From positions 1-64,000 of the forward strand of contig BJHS01000011.1 of assembly GCA_014193315.1 (NCBI GenBank): DNA of 64,000 bases, read 5' to 3'. Shown piece after piece: positions 1 to 7,829 of the stretch. Numbering within the stretch: the first letter of the stretch is position 1; each line of letters starts with the position of its first letter. The DNA is from Verrucomicrobiota bacterium (lineage in GTDB: Bacteria; Verrucomicrobiota; Verrucomicrobiia; Opitutales; UBA953). The position numbers were made by a program, and so were the translations under genes. The notes below the pieces were generated by a model. It saw only the letters and a list, made by a program, of their open reading frames with translations, was not told the DNA's origin and ran no database searches.

Positions 1-614
1 CCATCGACAAGGGCCTCGCCGAAGCCATCGCCGAGATCTTCTCCGAAGTCATCATCGCGCCGGAGTTCGACGCCGACGCCCTCGCCATCTTCGGCAAGAA
101 GAAGAACCTCCGCCTCATGCGCGCCAAGGTCGGCCTGCGCGCCGACACGCTCCGCGAAGTCCGCGCCGTCATCGGCGGCGTACTCGTCCAGGACCGCGAC
201 CAGAAGCCCGTCAACCCGCGCGACTTCAAAGTCGTGACCAAACGCGCCCCCACGGCCGACGAGATGACCGCGCTCCTCTTCGGCTGGAGGGTCGTCCGCC
301 ACGTGAAGTCCAACGCCATCGTCTACGCCGGCAAGGAACGCACGCTCAGCGTCGGCGCCGGCCAGATGTCCCGCATCGACTCCTCCCGCATCGCGGTCTG
401 GAAGGCCGGCGAAGCCAAGCTCCCGTTGCAGGGTTCGGCGATCGCCTCGGACGCCTTCTTCCCCTTCCCCGACGGCCTCATCGCCGCCGCCGAAGCCGGG
501 GCGACCTGTGCGATCCAGCCCGGAGGCTCCGTCAAGGACGCGGAAGTCATCGCCGCCGCCGACGCCCGCGGCATGGCGATGGTCTTCACCGGCATGCGGC
601 ACTTTAAGCACTGA
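1..614 (+). CDS. purH: PurH bifunctional AICAR transformylase/IMP cyclohydrolase, C-terminal part
   Basis: The reading frame is open from the left edge (codons in phase with position 3), so only the last 204 or so residues are present. PurH catalyses the last two steps of de novo IMP synthesis, and this fragment is the C-terminal formyltransferase domain. Supporting features are the [12 protein letters not shown] stretch near the start, the GGVLVQDRD segment, the KSNAIVYAG segment that in the family carries the catalytic Lys, and a closing [10 protein letters not shown]...GGSVKD...[11 protein letters not shown], which is highly typical. It is convergent with parB. A 20-bp perfect inverted repeat overlaps the stop codon. 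Identification is firm; the N-terminal half lies outside the window. Confidence 0.96.
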   Translation, partial: IDKGLAEAIAEIFSEVIIAPEFDADALAIFGKKKNLRLMRAKVGLRADTLREVRAVIGGVLVQDRDQKPVNPRDFKVVTKRAPTADEMTALLFGWRVVRHVKSNAIVYAGKERTLSVGAGQMSRIDSSRIAVWKAGEAKLPLQGSAIASDAFFPFPDGLIAAAEAGATCAIQPGGSVKDAEVIAAADARGMAMVFTGMRHFKH

Positions 615-644
615 GTTCCGCGCAGCGGAACTCAGTGCTTAAAG
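602..644. terminator. 20-bp perfect hairpin spanning the purH stop codon
   Basis: Positions 602-621 and 625-644 are perfectly complementary inverted arms (CTTTAAGCACTG... against its mirror) separated by only three bases, GCA. The TGA of purH (612-614) lies inside the left arm. No T-tract follows, so it is not a canonical intrinsic terminator. It could still end or protect the purH mRNA, and being symmetric it could act on either strand between the convergent purH and parB genes. Confidence 0.7.
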
Positions 645-648
645 CGTA

Positions 649-704
649 GTGGACAAGGGAGCACGAAGCCCCTTGCCCACGTGCCAACTTGCCCACTTGC
701 CCCC
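649..704. repeat. Octamer array, seven 8-bp units, between purH and parB
   Basis: The spacer reads as seven consecutive 8-bp units: GTGGACAA, GGGAGCAC, GAAGCCCC, then four TTGCCCAC-like units. The last unit ends at 704, directly against the parB stop codon (705-707 on the minus strand). The first unit is close to the reverse complement of the last four, so the array can fold back on itself. It belongs to the octamer family seen at seven other loci in this window. Confidence 0.75.
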
Positions 705-1616
705 TTAGAGTTTGACCCCGATCTTCTCCAGCAGGCGGGCGAGGTCGTCGTCACCGGTGAAGGGAATGGAGATCGTCCCCTTGGTACCCTTACGGACCAC
801 GGTCACGGGGGTGGCGAAATGGGAAGCCAGGCGCTTCTGGACATCGGCGACGACGGTCTTCTCAACCCGCCGGCGATTGCCTTTCTTGGAGACGGCGAAG
901 GCCTTGACCTCAGTCTCGGTGGCGCGGACGGAAAGGCCCTTCTCCACGACCAGGCGAGCGATTTGGACGCGGTGGGCCTGGTTCTCGAGGCCAAGAAGCA
1001 CCTTGGCGTGGCCGGCGCTGAGCTGCCCCTTGCCCAGGTAACCCAGGATCTCGCGGTCGAGTTGGAGCAGGCGGACAAGGTTGGCGATGCTGGCGCGCGG
1101 TTTACCAAGCCGCTCGGCGACGACTTCCTGCGTGAGGTTGAAGTCGCGCATGAGCGAAGCGACGCCCACCGCTTCCTCGACGGGGTTCAGGTCGGAGCGC
1201 TGCAGGTTCTCGACCATGGCCAAGACGGCGCTGGCCGAGTCGCTGGCCTCCATGATGCGCACCGGGATCGACTTCTGGCCGAGCAGCTTGAAGGCCCGGA
1301 GGCGGCGTTCGCCGGCGATCAATTCGTAGCCCGCCTTGACCTTACGCACGACGATCGGCTGCAGGAGGCCCTCGGAACGGATGGACTCGGACAGCTCCTT
1401 CACCGCCGCCTCGTCGAATTCCTTACGGGGTTGATGTGGGTTCGGAACGATGACGGCGACGGGCAGTTCGACCGGCACCAGCAAGTTGGCGGCCGCGACA
1501 GGAGCCGGGGCGGCGGAGGTCGGCGCGGTGGGCGCCGGGGCGGCCGGCTTGGCGACACCGCCGCCGATCAGGTTACCGAGTCCGCGACCGAGGGACTTCT
1601 TGGGAGGGGTGGCCAT
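705..1616 (-). CDS. parB: ParB/Spo0J-family chromosome partitioning protein
   Basis: 303 residues from an ATG at 1616, chosen because the protein then begins with KKSLGRGLGNLIGG, the usual start of chromosomal ParB proteins. The longer frame adds an unrelated 48-residue leader. Visible parts are an Ala/Pro-rich linker (about 22-45), the NPHQPRK box (about 59-65), the GERRLRA CTP-binding motif (102-108), the ENLQRSDLNPVEEA box (136-149), a helix-turn-helix near 165-185, and a C-terminal dimerisation region. ParB loads at parS sites as a CTP-dependent clamp and works with ParA and SMC in origin segregation. No parA lies next to it; the upstream gene, 4 bp away, encodes a LysM protein. I saw no parS-like TGTTTCACGTGAAACA site in the window. 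Confidence 0.95.
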   Translation of the reverse strand: MATPPKKSLGRGLGNLIGGGVAKPAAPAPTAPTSAAPAPVAAANLLVPVELPVAVIVPNPHQPRKEFDEAAVKELSESIRSEGLLQPIVVRKVKAGYELIAGERRLRAFKLLGQKSIPVRIMEASDSASAVLAMVENLQRSDLNPVEEAVGVASLMRDFNLTQEVVAERLGKPRASIANLVRLLQLDREILGYLGKGQLSAGHAKVLLGLENQAHRVQIARLVVEKGLSVRATETEVKAFAVSKKGNRRRVEKTVVADVQKRLASHFATPVTVVRKGTKGTISIPFTGDDDLARLLEKIGVKL

Positions 1617-1620
1617 AGAT

Positions 1621-2208
1621 TTAGCGGGGAAGGGTTTCGGGCTGCGGGATGAAGATCTCGACGTCGGCGCGGAGCGCCGCCGGGCTGGAAAGTTTATTCG
1701 CGGCGAGAATCCACTCGGACTTCGAACCATGCAGCCGCGCCAACTTGGAAACACTGTCACCGGACTTCACGCGGACCTTGATGCCCGTGCGCGGCATGTC
1801 GGCCGGCAGCCCGTCATCCACGGGCGGCTTGTCGGGAGCCGGCGGGACCCCGGCGGGCGGACGGTTCGCCACCGGGGTGGCGCCCTTGCCCGCGAGGGCC
1901 GCGTTCACCTGACGAGTCAGCTCCGCCAGCGCCGCGTTCACCTCGACCATCTGCTGCTTCATGCGACGATCGACCTCGGCCAGGATCTCGGCGCGAGCCT
2001 TGGCGATCGCCTCCGCGCTCCTCGCGGCGGGGGCTTGACCGCCCTTGGACTTGACCAACGCATCGCGTAGGTCCGCATTCTCCAACTTAAGTTTTTCTAC
2101 CTCATTCTTCAGTTCGGCCAAGTCCTGCTGCATCCCGGCAAACTGGGCGGCATTTTGGGCGAAGAGGGGGGCGAGACCGAGGAAAAGGAGGGCGAAACCA
2201 AAGCGCAT
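1621..2208 (-). CDS. Secreted coiled-coil protein with C-terminal LysM domain
   Basis: 195 residues from the ATG at 2208, which gives a clear signal peptide (MRFGFALLFLGLAPLFAQ). Residues about 25-60 and 75-110 are heptad-rich coiled coil (MQQDLAELKNEVEKLKLEN...), followed by an Ala/Pro-rich linker. A single LysM domain covers about 145-190 (VKSGDSVSKLARLHG... followed by IFIPQ). LysM domains bind peptidoglycan, so this is probably a periplasmic or cell-wall-associated protein. It is the first gene of a two-gene minus-strand unit with parB only 4 bp downstream, an odd pairing of envelope and segregation genes. No catalytic domain is visible. Confidence 0.85.
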   Translation of the reverse strand: MRFGFALLFLGLAPLFAQNAAQFAGMQQDLAELKNEVEKLKLENADLRDALVKSKGGQAPAARSAEAIAKARAEILAEVDRRMKQQMVEVNAALAELTRQVNAALAGKGATPVANRPPAGVPPAPDKPPVDDGLPADMPRTGIKVRVKSGDSVSKLARLHGSKSEWILAANKLSSPAALRADVEIFIPQPETLPR

Positions 2209-2346
2209 ACCCCGAGCCAAACACCTCCGCGCCCCAAGGGCAACCCTGTCCGTGGCCTGCGGGACCAAATCATCGGCACCCCTCCCCTGGGCCGCCCCAC
2301 CTTTGCCCCTTTCCTCCCCTTGGGCTTTCCGCTACGACCCCTACCC

Positions 2347-3423
2347 ATGTCCAAGATCCTCGTAGCGCTCTCGGGCGGCGTCGACAGCGCCGTGGCGGCC
2401 CTGCTGCTCAAGCAGCAAGGGCACGAGGTCCATGCGGCGTACTTCCGGACCTGGATGAACGAAGAAGGCCTGCCCTTCCCGGGGGAATGCCCGTGGGAAG
2501 ACGACGTCCGCAACGCGCAGGCAGTGGCGGAGCACCTCGGCCTGCCCTTCCGCATCATCGATCTCGTCCAAGACTACCGCGACACCGTCGTGCAATACCT
2601 GGTCGACGGCTATCGCCATGGCCTGACCCCGAACCCGGACATCATCTGCAACCGCGAGATGAAGTTCGGAGTCTTCCTCCGCAAGGCGCTCCAGGATGGC
2701 TACGATGTCATCGCGACGGGCCACTACGCGCGACGACGCGCGAACGCGGACGGAACCTTCGACCTACTCGAAGGCCTCGACCCGGGCAAGGACCAGTCCT
2801 ACTTCCTCGCGCTCCTTCGTCAGGAGCAACTCGCCAAGGCCATCTTCCCGGTCGGCGAGCTCTTGAAACCGGAAGTCCGCCAACTCGCCGCCGATGCCCA
2901 GTTACCCAACGCCGAGCGCAAAGATAGCCAAGGCATCTGCTTCCTCGGACAGGTCCCCGTGCAGGACTTCCTCGAGCGGCATATCCCGGATTCGCCGGGC
3001 CCGATCGTGAACGCCGCCGGCAAAGAGATCGGCAAACACCGCGGCCTCCACCGCTTCACCCTCGGCCAGCGCAAAGGCATCTGCCTGCCGTCCAACACCG
3101 ACCACGAGTACTTCGTCGTCGTGAAGAAGAACTTCGCTACCAACACCCTGCATGTCGCCTTCGACAAGCCCGACGCGCCTTGGCTGTACACGGACGAAGC
3201 CGTCGCCCGGGACTTCACCTGGCTCAACCAGCCCGTGGTCGGCGAACAAGCCATCCTCGCCCGCGTGCGCTACCGCGACAAGGCGACGGCTGCCCGCTTC
3301 ATCCCGCAAGCCGACGGCACCGTCCGCCTTCGCTTCGCCGAGACCCAACGCGGCCTCGCCCCCGGTCAAGTCCTCGCCGTCTACCGCGACCGCGTGCTGA
3401 TGGGTGGAGGGGTGTTTGTTTAG
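2347..3423 (+). CDS. mnmA: tRNA-specific 2-thiouridylase MnmA
   Basis: 358 residues from ATG 2347, where the protein starts with MSKILVALSGGVDSAVA, the PP-loop ATP-binding motif (SGGVDS at 9-14). The catalytic Cys pair is visible: Cys101 in NPDIICNREMKF and Cys198 in DSQGICFLG. GQRKGI follows near 283. The enzyme adds sulfur to U34 of tRNA-Lys, -Glu and -Gln in the cytoplasm. The longer upstream frame is GC-rich leader and overlaps the divergent LysM gene, so it was rejected. The TAG stop is also the first three bases of a heptamer repeat array. No Shine-Dalgarno sequence is seen; the leader is C-rich. Confidence 0.97.
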   Translation: MSKILVALSGGVDSAVAALLLKQQGHEVHAAYFRTWMNEEGLPFPGECPWEDDVRNAQAVAEHLGLPFRIIDLVQDYRDTVVQYLVDGYRHGLTPNPDIICNREMKFGVFLRKALQDGYDVIATGHYARRRANADGTFDLLEGLDPGKDQSYFLALLRQEQLAKAIFPVGELLKPEVRQLAADAQLPNAERKDSQGICFLGQVPVQDFLERHIPDSPGPIVNAAGKEIGKHRGLHRFTLGQRKGICLPSNTDHEYFVVVKKNFATNTLHVAFDKPDAPWLYTDEAVARDFTWLNQPVVGEQAILARVRYRDKATAARFIPQADGTVRLRFAETQRGLAPGQVLAVYRDRVLMGGGVFV

Positions 3424-3532
3424 GTGATAGGAAATAGGGAGTGGGTTTTGGGTGTTGGGTGCCTACGCCCTACCCCCACATACCCACCCCCCAATCCCTC
3501 AATCTCTTCTCCCTATTCCCTAATTCCTACCC
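3421..3532. repeat. Heptamer array (16 units) forming a hairpin between mnmA and ubiE
   Basis: Starting on the mnmA stop codon, the spacer divides into sixteen 7-bp units with no phase slip. Six are of TAGGNNN/TGGGNNN type (TAGGTGA, TAGGAAA, TGGGTGT...). They are followed by CTACNCC and CCTANNN types (CCTATTC, CCTAATT, CCTACCC). The right-hand units are the reverse-complement class of the left-hand units, so the array can form a long imperfect hairpin. The same TGGGTGT-TGGG-CTA centre recurs at 39455-39524. Confidence 0.8.
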
Positions 3533-3578
3533 CCGCCCTCTGCTTGACCTTCTGCGCTTTGTCCCGAACTTGAACCCC

Positions 3579-4268
3579 ATGCCCGAAGGCTCTGCCGTCC
3601 AACGCCTGTTCGCGGGAATCGCCTCGCGTTACGACCTCGCGAACCGCGTGCTCAGCCTTGGCCTCTGCGTCGGCTGGCGGGACCGCCTGGTCGCCGCGAC
3701 CCAAACGACCAGACCGACCAAGGTCGCCGACCTCGCCACCGGCAGCGGCGACGTGGCCTTTGCGTTGCGGGCGGCGCTACCTGCGTCCACGACCATCACC
3801 GGGTATGATTTCTGTGAGCCGATGCTTGCGCTCGGCCGGAGGCGCGCCGCGAAGGAGAAGGTCGCCCTCGAGTTCCAGCCCGGTGACTGCATGCGCTTGC
3901 CCATCGCCGACGAGGGGTGCGACGCGGTCACGATCGCCTACGGCGTGCGGAACTTCGAAGACCGGGCCCGCGGCCTCCGCGAACTCCGTCGGGTGACCAA
4001 GCCGGGCGGCTCCGTCTTCATCCTCGAGTTCTCCAAACCGGCCGCGTGGTTCGCACCCTTCCACTTCATGCATGTGCGCCTGATCTCGCCAATCCTCGCC
4101 GGACTCCTCACCGGCGATTTCGCCGCCTACCGTTACCTAGGCACCAGCATCGCGGGCTTCCCAGATGCCGCGGGCCTGACGCAGGAACTGAAAAACGCGG
4201 GTTTTTCGGAAGCTAGCCACGAAAGCATGCTGTTCGGTACGGTGGCGCTCCATCGGGCTAAAAAGTAG
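3579..4268 (+). CDS. ubiE: UbiE/MenG (UbiE/COQ5-family) quinone methyltransferase
   Basis: 229 residues from ATG 3579. The start is chosen where MPEGSAVQRLFAGIASRYDLANRVLSLG begins, the typical family N-terminus with the FxxIAxRYD motif. The SAM-binding motif I is VADLATGSGDVAFAL (49-63), followed by the family signature YGVRNFEDR and the LREL..V.KPGG post-motif. The C-methylation step makes menaquinol (or ubiquinol) in the membrane quinone pathway. Which quinone is used cannot be told from this gene alone; menaquinone is usual in this phylum. It follows mnmA after a heptamer array and precedes a tRNA-Arg gene. Confidence 0.93.
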   Translation: MPEGSAVQRLFAGIASRYDLANRVLSLGLCVGWRDRLVAATQTTRPTKVADLATGSGDVAFALRAALPASTTITGYDFCEPMLALGRRRAAKEKVALEFQPGDCMRLPIADEGCDAVTIAYGVRNFEDRARGLRELRRVTKPGGSVFILEFSKPAAWFAPFHFMHVRLISPILAGLLTGDFAAYRYLGTSIAGFPDAAGLTQELKNAGFSEASHESMLFGTVALHRAKK

Positions 4269-4328
4269 GCCTTTCCAAAAACTCCTTGCCATTCGAGTCT
4301 GGGATGGTTCTTTCAATCGTCTCGGAAC

Positions 4329-4403
4329 GGGCTCGTGGTGAAATGGATATCATTTCTGACTACGGATCAGACGTTTGGGGTTCGAATCCCTACGGGCCCA
4401 CCA
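4329..4403 (+). tRNA. tRNA-Arg (anticodon ACG)
   Basis: A full cloverleaf can be drawn. The acceptor stem GGGCTCG pairs with CGGGCCC, with one U-G pair. The anticodon stem TCTGA/TCAGA holds the loop CTACGGA, giving ACG, and the T arm carries GTTCGAAT. The discriminator is A, and CCA is encoded at 4401-4403. ACG implies adenosine-to-inosine editing at position 34 to read CGU/CGC/CGA. A terminator hairpin follows directly. Confidence 0.95.
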
Positions 4404-4411
4404 CTTTAAGC

Positions 4412-4445
4412 ACCACCCGGATTAAAATCCCGGGTGGTCTGTTTT
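4412..4445 (+). terminator. Intrinsic terminator of tRNA-Arg
   Basis: A 9-bp GC-rich stem (ACCACCCGG at 4412-4420 with CCGGGTGGT at 4430-4438) encloses an AT-rich loop and is followed by CTGTTTT. This is the classic layout of a Rho-independent terminator just after the tRNA. Confidence 0.8.
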
Positions 4446-4477
4446 AGGGCATGCCAGGGGCAGGCTTTGGATCATGG

Positions 4478-4503
4478 TAGGGATGAGGGGCCCTGCTCGT
4501 CCG
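4478..4503. repeat. 26-bp dispersed hairpin repeat, copy 1
   Basis: The 26 bases from TAGGGATGAG to CTGCTCGTCCG match 42729-42754 at 23 of 26 positions. In the second copy GGACGAGC and GCTCGTCC form a perfect 8-bp stem. Both copies sit in 3' spacers, here between tRNA-Arg and the end of the convergent kamA gene. Confidence 0.6.
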
Positions 4504-4550
4504 AACTACAGACTATCCCGAGCCCAAGCCCACCCCCGACTCCGCATCGC

Positions 4551-5717
4551 CTAACTCCGCAGTTCGGGTTTCGGCTCCGGCATCTGGGTGCCCGAAGGGT
4601 AGACGTACATCCGGTCCTCGAAATTACGGAGCTCGACGATACCATCATGGACGGCCTGCACGTATTCGGGGTTGATCGGCACCTTCCCGCCACCGCCCGG
4701 GGTGTCGATGATGAGTTGCGGCACCGCGTAACCGGTCGTGTGCCCACGCAGGGCGCGGATGATGTCGATGCCCTTCTGGATTGGCGCCCGAAAATGGGTC
4801 GAGCCCTCGATGAGATCGCAGGCGTATAAGTAATAAGGCCGCACGCGCATCATCAGCAACCGGTGAACCAAGGACTTCATCACCTCGGCGTCGTCATTGA
4901 TGCCGGCCAGGAGCACGGACTGATTGCCGAGCGGCACGCCGGCCAGCGAGAGACGTTCGCAAGCCGCGGCGAGCTCGCGCGTGACCTCCTTGGGGTGATT
5001 CGTGTGGATGCTCATCCACACCGGCCCATGCTTGCGGAAAATGTCGGCCAGCTCGGGCGTGATGCGCTGCGGCAGGAAGACCGGGATGCGCGACCCGAGG
5101 CGGATGAACTCGACGTGCGGGATGGCGCGAAGCCGGCCGAGGAGCGCGTCCAATTTAGCGTCGGACAGCAGCAAGGGGTCGCCCCCGGACAGGAGCACGT
5201 CGCGGATCTCAGGGTGGGCGGCGATGTACTGCAGCCCCTGCTCCATTTCCGGATGAAAGTCGTACGATTGGGCATTGGAGACCAACCGACTGCGGGTGCA
5301 GTAGCGGCAGTAGGCCGCGCAACGGTCGGTCACCAAGAAGAGCACGCGGTCGGGGTAGCGATGCACGATGCCGGGCACAGGCATCGTCCCCTCCTCGCCC
5401 ACCGGATCGGACGACTCGCCCGCCGCGACATAAGACTCCTCGATCCGCGGAACCACCTGGCGGCGCACGGGGCAGTTGGGGTCCTTGGGGTCGATCAAAT
5501 TGAAGAAGTGGGGCGTGATCGCCAGCGCCAGTTTGTGGGCGGCGAAGAGGCACCCCTCCCGTTCCTCCTTGGTCAGTTCGAGCATCGTCTCCAGCTGCGC
5601 CAGTGTCGTGATGCGGTTACGGAGCTGCCAGTGCCAGTCATTCCAATCGGCCGCAGGCACGTCGGCCCAACGGCCTTGGCCGGAGTGCCAGTCATCACGT
5701 CGATCAGCGGGATACAT
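4551..5717 (-). CDS. kamA: KamA-family radical SAM aminomutase, probable lysine 2,3-aminomutase
   Basis: 388 residues. The radical-SAM cluster motif is CAAYCRYC (Cys133, Cys137, Cys140). The conserved N-terminal LIDPKDPNCPVRRQVVP segment and the LLSGGDPL segment follow. Near the C-terminus are CDLIEG and IIDTPGGGG; in characterised lysine 2,3-aminomutases the Asp residues in these two places bind the lysine side chain. Both are kept, which favours lysine over glutamate as substrate. Known products are beta-lysine for lysine breakdown or compatible solutes, or, in the related EpmB, EF-P modification. Neither an acetyltransferase (AblB) nor an EpmA gene is adjacent, so the pathway is open. The PLP-binding lysine of the family could not be placed with certainty by eye. 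Confidence 0.88.
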   Translation of the reverse strand: MYPADRRDDWHSGQGRWADVPAADWNDWHWQLRNRITTLAQLETMLELTKEEREGCLFAAHKLALAITPHFFNLIDPKDPNCPVRRQVVPRIEESYVAAGESSDPVGEEGTMPVPGIVHRYPDRVLFLVTDRCAAYCRYCTRSRLVSNAQSYDFHPEMEQGLQYIAAHPEIRDVLLSGGDPLLLSDAKLDALLGRLRAIPHVEFIRLGSRIPVFLPQRITPELADIFRKHGPVWMSIHTNHPKEVTRELAAACERLSLAGVPLGNQSVLLAGINDDAEVMKSLVHRLLMMRVRPYYLYACDLIEGSTHFRAPIQKGIDIIRALRGHTTGYAVPQLIIDTPGGGGKVPINPEYVQAVHDGIVELRNFEDRMYVYPSGTQMPEPKPELRS

Positions 5718-5797
5718 CAGTTAAGAAGCGACCGTAGCACTTACCTGCCTGCATGCAAACGGGGAAGTCGAATCAGGACAGCTTGCCCCCCTGACTT

Positions 5798-5832
5798 CCC
5801 CAAAAACCAAACGCCCCGGCAGGCCGGGGCGT
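5798..5832 (-). terminator. Intrinsic terminator of the DUF1080 gene
   Basis: The inverted repeat ACGCCCCGGC / GCCGGGGCGT with a 2-base loop (5811-5832) is followed, on the minus strand, by TTGGTTTTTG. It lies 23 bp past the stop of the gene that ends at 5855. Confidence 0.85.
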
Positions 5833-5854
5833 CGTCAGGTGACGGGCGGGAGGC

Positions 5855-6634
5855 TTACTTCTTCTCCAGCACCCACATATTCCGGAACTCGACGGGGTCG
5901 CCATGGAACTGCAGCCCCAGGGGCAGCTTGTCGTCGTGCTTCTTGTAGGGCGGGTTGACCTTGTGGCTGCTGGGCCCGATGTACTCGGAATTATCCTGCA
6001 CTTTCACGCCGTTCATCACGACGGAGATGCGGGCCTTCGAGACCACCTTGCCGTCCTTGTCGAAACGGGGCGCGGTCCACTCCACGTCGTAGCTATTCCA
6101 CTCGCGGGACGGGTTGCAGGCGTTGAAGAGCGGCGGCAGTTGGCCATAGATCGCGGCCGTCATGCCGTCGGCGTAGGTCTCGGTCTTGGCGCAATCGAGC
6201 ACCTGCAGTTCGTAGGTGCGCATGAAGAAAATCCCGCTGTTGGAGTTGCCCTGCCCCTTCTTCTTCTCGTTCTTATCGTAGCCCTCGGCCGAGCGCCATT
6301 CGGCGTGCAGGGTGATATCGCCAAAGGACTTCTTGGTGTGGATACCATTCTTGCGGGCGACCATCGCGCCATCCTTGACCTCCCAAGTCACGCCCTTGGC
6401 CCCGTTGTCGGCTTCCCACTCGGCAGCGGCGTCCTTGCCGTCGAAGAGCACCACCGCGCCGGCCGGGGCGGCGGTCGTCGTGCACTGCAACTTGTCCTTC
6501 TCGGCGCGGGGCGGCTGGGGGCGGGTGGAGTCGTGGACGTGCCACTGGGTGCCGGGGATGAGCGGGGTATCCAGGTAGCCCTCGGCGCGGAGACCAGAAG
6601 CGGCAAACAGGAGAAGGAAGGCGGAGGTGCGCAT
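5855..6634 (-). CDS. Secreted DUF1080 (3-keto-disaccharide hydrolase-like) protein
   Basis: 259 residues from ATG 6634, which starts a signal peptide (MRTSAFLLLFAASGLRAE). A single DUF1080 domain covers about 60-257. It has the family-typical VVLFDGKDA..W start, WEVKDGAMV, then SNSGIFFM and the late NPPYKKHDDKLPLGLQFHGDPVEFRNMWV end. DUF1080 members adopt a concanavalin-like jelly-roll fold, and some cleave 3-keto-glycosides. The substrate here is unknown. The gene stands alone between convergent-facing kamA and divergent accA, and it has its own terminator. Confidence 0.88.
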   Translation of the reverse strand: MRTSAFLLLFAASGLRAEGYLDTPLIPGTQWHVHDSTRPQPPRAEKDKLQCTTTAAPAGAVVLFDGKDAAAEWEADNGAKGVTWEVKDGAMVARKNGIHTKKSFGDITLHAEWRSAEGYDKNEKKKGQGNSNSGIFFMRTYELQVLDCAKTETYADGMTAAIYGQLPPLFNACNPSREWNSYDVEWTAPRFDKDGKVVSKARISVVMNGVKVQDNSEYIGPSSHKVNPPYKKHDDKLPLGLQFHGDPVEFRNMWVLEKK

Positions 6635-6779
6635 TGGGGTGGGGTTAGGGGTTCCGACAGGCTGGAGGCCCAGAGGTTCGGGGAAAAGAGCGAAAAACGG
6701 CAAATTCGGGATTTTCGGGGCGTCCGCATCCCCCTATTCCCGTTGCCCTACGGCCTTAAAATGCCCTATTTAGTCCCCC

Positions 6780-7748
6780 ATGTCCGCCCCGAAGCCCCGC
6801 TTCACCCTTGAGTTCGAAAAGCCCATCCGGGAGCTCGAGGACAAGATCAACTCCCTCCGCGCCTCGTCCGAGACCGCCGGCATGGACGTGACCAAGGAGG
6901 TCCGCTCCTTGGAGGCCAAACTCGAGCAGACCCGCCGGGACGTCTACGGGAACCTGAACCCCTGGCAGCGCGTCCAGCTGGCCCGCCACCCCCGCCGTCC
7001 ATACTCCCTGGATTACATCGGGATGCTCTTCGACGACTTCCAGGAGTTGCACGGCGACCGCTTGTTCATGGACGACGAGTCGACCGTGGGCGGCACCGCC
7101 TTCTTCGAGGGTCGGCCGGTCATGGTCATCGGCCAGCAGAAAGGCCGTGACACCAAGGAGAACCTGCGACGCAACTTCGGCTGTCCCAACCCGGAAGGCT
7201 ACCGCAAGGCTCTCCGCCTGATGAAGATGGCTAGCACCTTCGGCCTGCCGATCATCACTTTAGTCGATACCCCGGGTGCCTTCCCTGGCATCGGTTCCGA
7301 GGAACGCCACGTGGCCGAGGCGATCGCTGTGAATCTCCGTGAGATGAGCCAGTTCGGCGTGCCCATCATCACCTTCGTCATCGGTGAAGGCGGCTCGGGC
7401 GGGGCGCTCGGCATCGCGGTCGCGAACAAGGTCTACATCCTGGAGAACGCCTACTACTCCGTCATCTCCCCCGAAGGCTGCGCCGCGATCCTCTTCAAGG
7501 ACCGCGCTCACGCGCCGAAGGCCGCCGAGGCCCTTCGCCTCGACGCCCCCAACCTCCTGAAGCTCGGCGTCGTCGACGGCGTCGTCAAGGAACCCCTGGG
7601 CGGCGCCCAGGAAGACCCGGCCGCCACAGGCTCCAACATCCGCAAGACCCTGCGCGACTCGCTGGCCGACCTCTCCAAGGCAAGCCCCGAGAAACTCATC
7701 GCGATGCGCTACGCCAAGTTCCGCGCGATGGGCGTCTACGGCGAATAA
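6780..7748 (+). CDS. accA: Acetyl-CoA carboxylase carboxyltransferase subunit alpha
   Basis: 322 residues, the usual family length. The N-terminus has the short helical region FEKPIRELEDKINSLR, then NPWQRVQLARHPRRPYSLDYI, GQQKGRDTKENLRRNFGCPNPEGYRKALRLM, the acyl-CoA pocket segment DTPGAFPGIGSEERHVAEAIA, and GEGGSGGALGI. It forms the carboxyltransferase with AccD and makes malonyl-CoA for fatty-acid synthesis. accD is not in the window. The start codon is preceded by TATTTAGTCCCCC, without a Shine-Dalgarno sequence. A strong bidirectional terminator follows. Confidence 0.97.
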   Translation: MSAPKPRFTLEFEKPIRELEDKINSLRASSETAGMDVTKEVRSLEAKLEQTRRDVYGNLNPWQRVQLARHPRRPYSLDYIGMLFDDFQELHGDRLFMDDESTVGGTAFFEGRPVMVIGQQKGRDTKENLRRNFGCPNPEGYRKALRLMKMASTFGLPIITLVDTPGAFPGIGSEERHVAEAIAVNLREMSQFGVPIITFVIGEGGSGGALGIAVANKVYILENAYYSVISPEGCAAILFKDRAHAPKAAEALRLDAPNLLKLGVVDGVVKEPLGGAQEDPAATGSNIRKTLRDSLADLSKASPEKLIAMRYAKFRAMGVYGE

Positions 7749-7774
7749 CGACGCCCGACTCGTCGCGGCAATAA

Positions 7775-7814
7775 CCACGAAAAAGGGCGCGTTTGCACGC
7801 GCCCTTTTTCGTGG
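7775..7814. terminator. Bidirectional intrinsic terminator between accA and the pseudopilin operon
   Basis: A long perfect stem, CCACGAAAAAGGGCGCG with its complement CGCGCCCTTTTTCGTGG, encloses a short loop. The A-run and T-run inside the stem give a U-tract on either strand, so it can stop both accA (plus) and the pseudopilin operon (minus). Confidence 0.92.
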
Positions 7815-7829
7815 TCGGACGGGCCGACC

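Noticed and set aside
681-1652. 323-residue open frame on the plus strand opposite parB
   Set aside because: It is the antisense shadow of a GC-rich gene; the opposite strand encodes a clear ParB with all its motifs.
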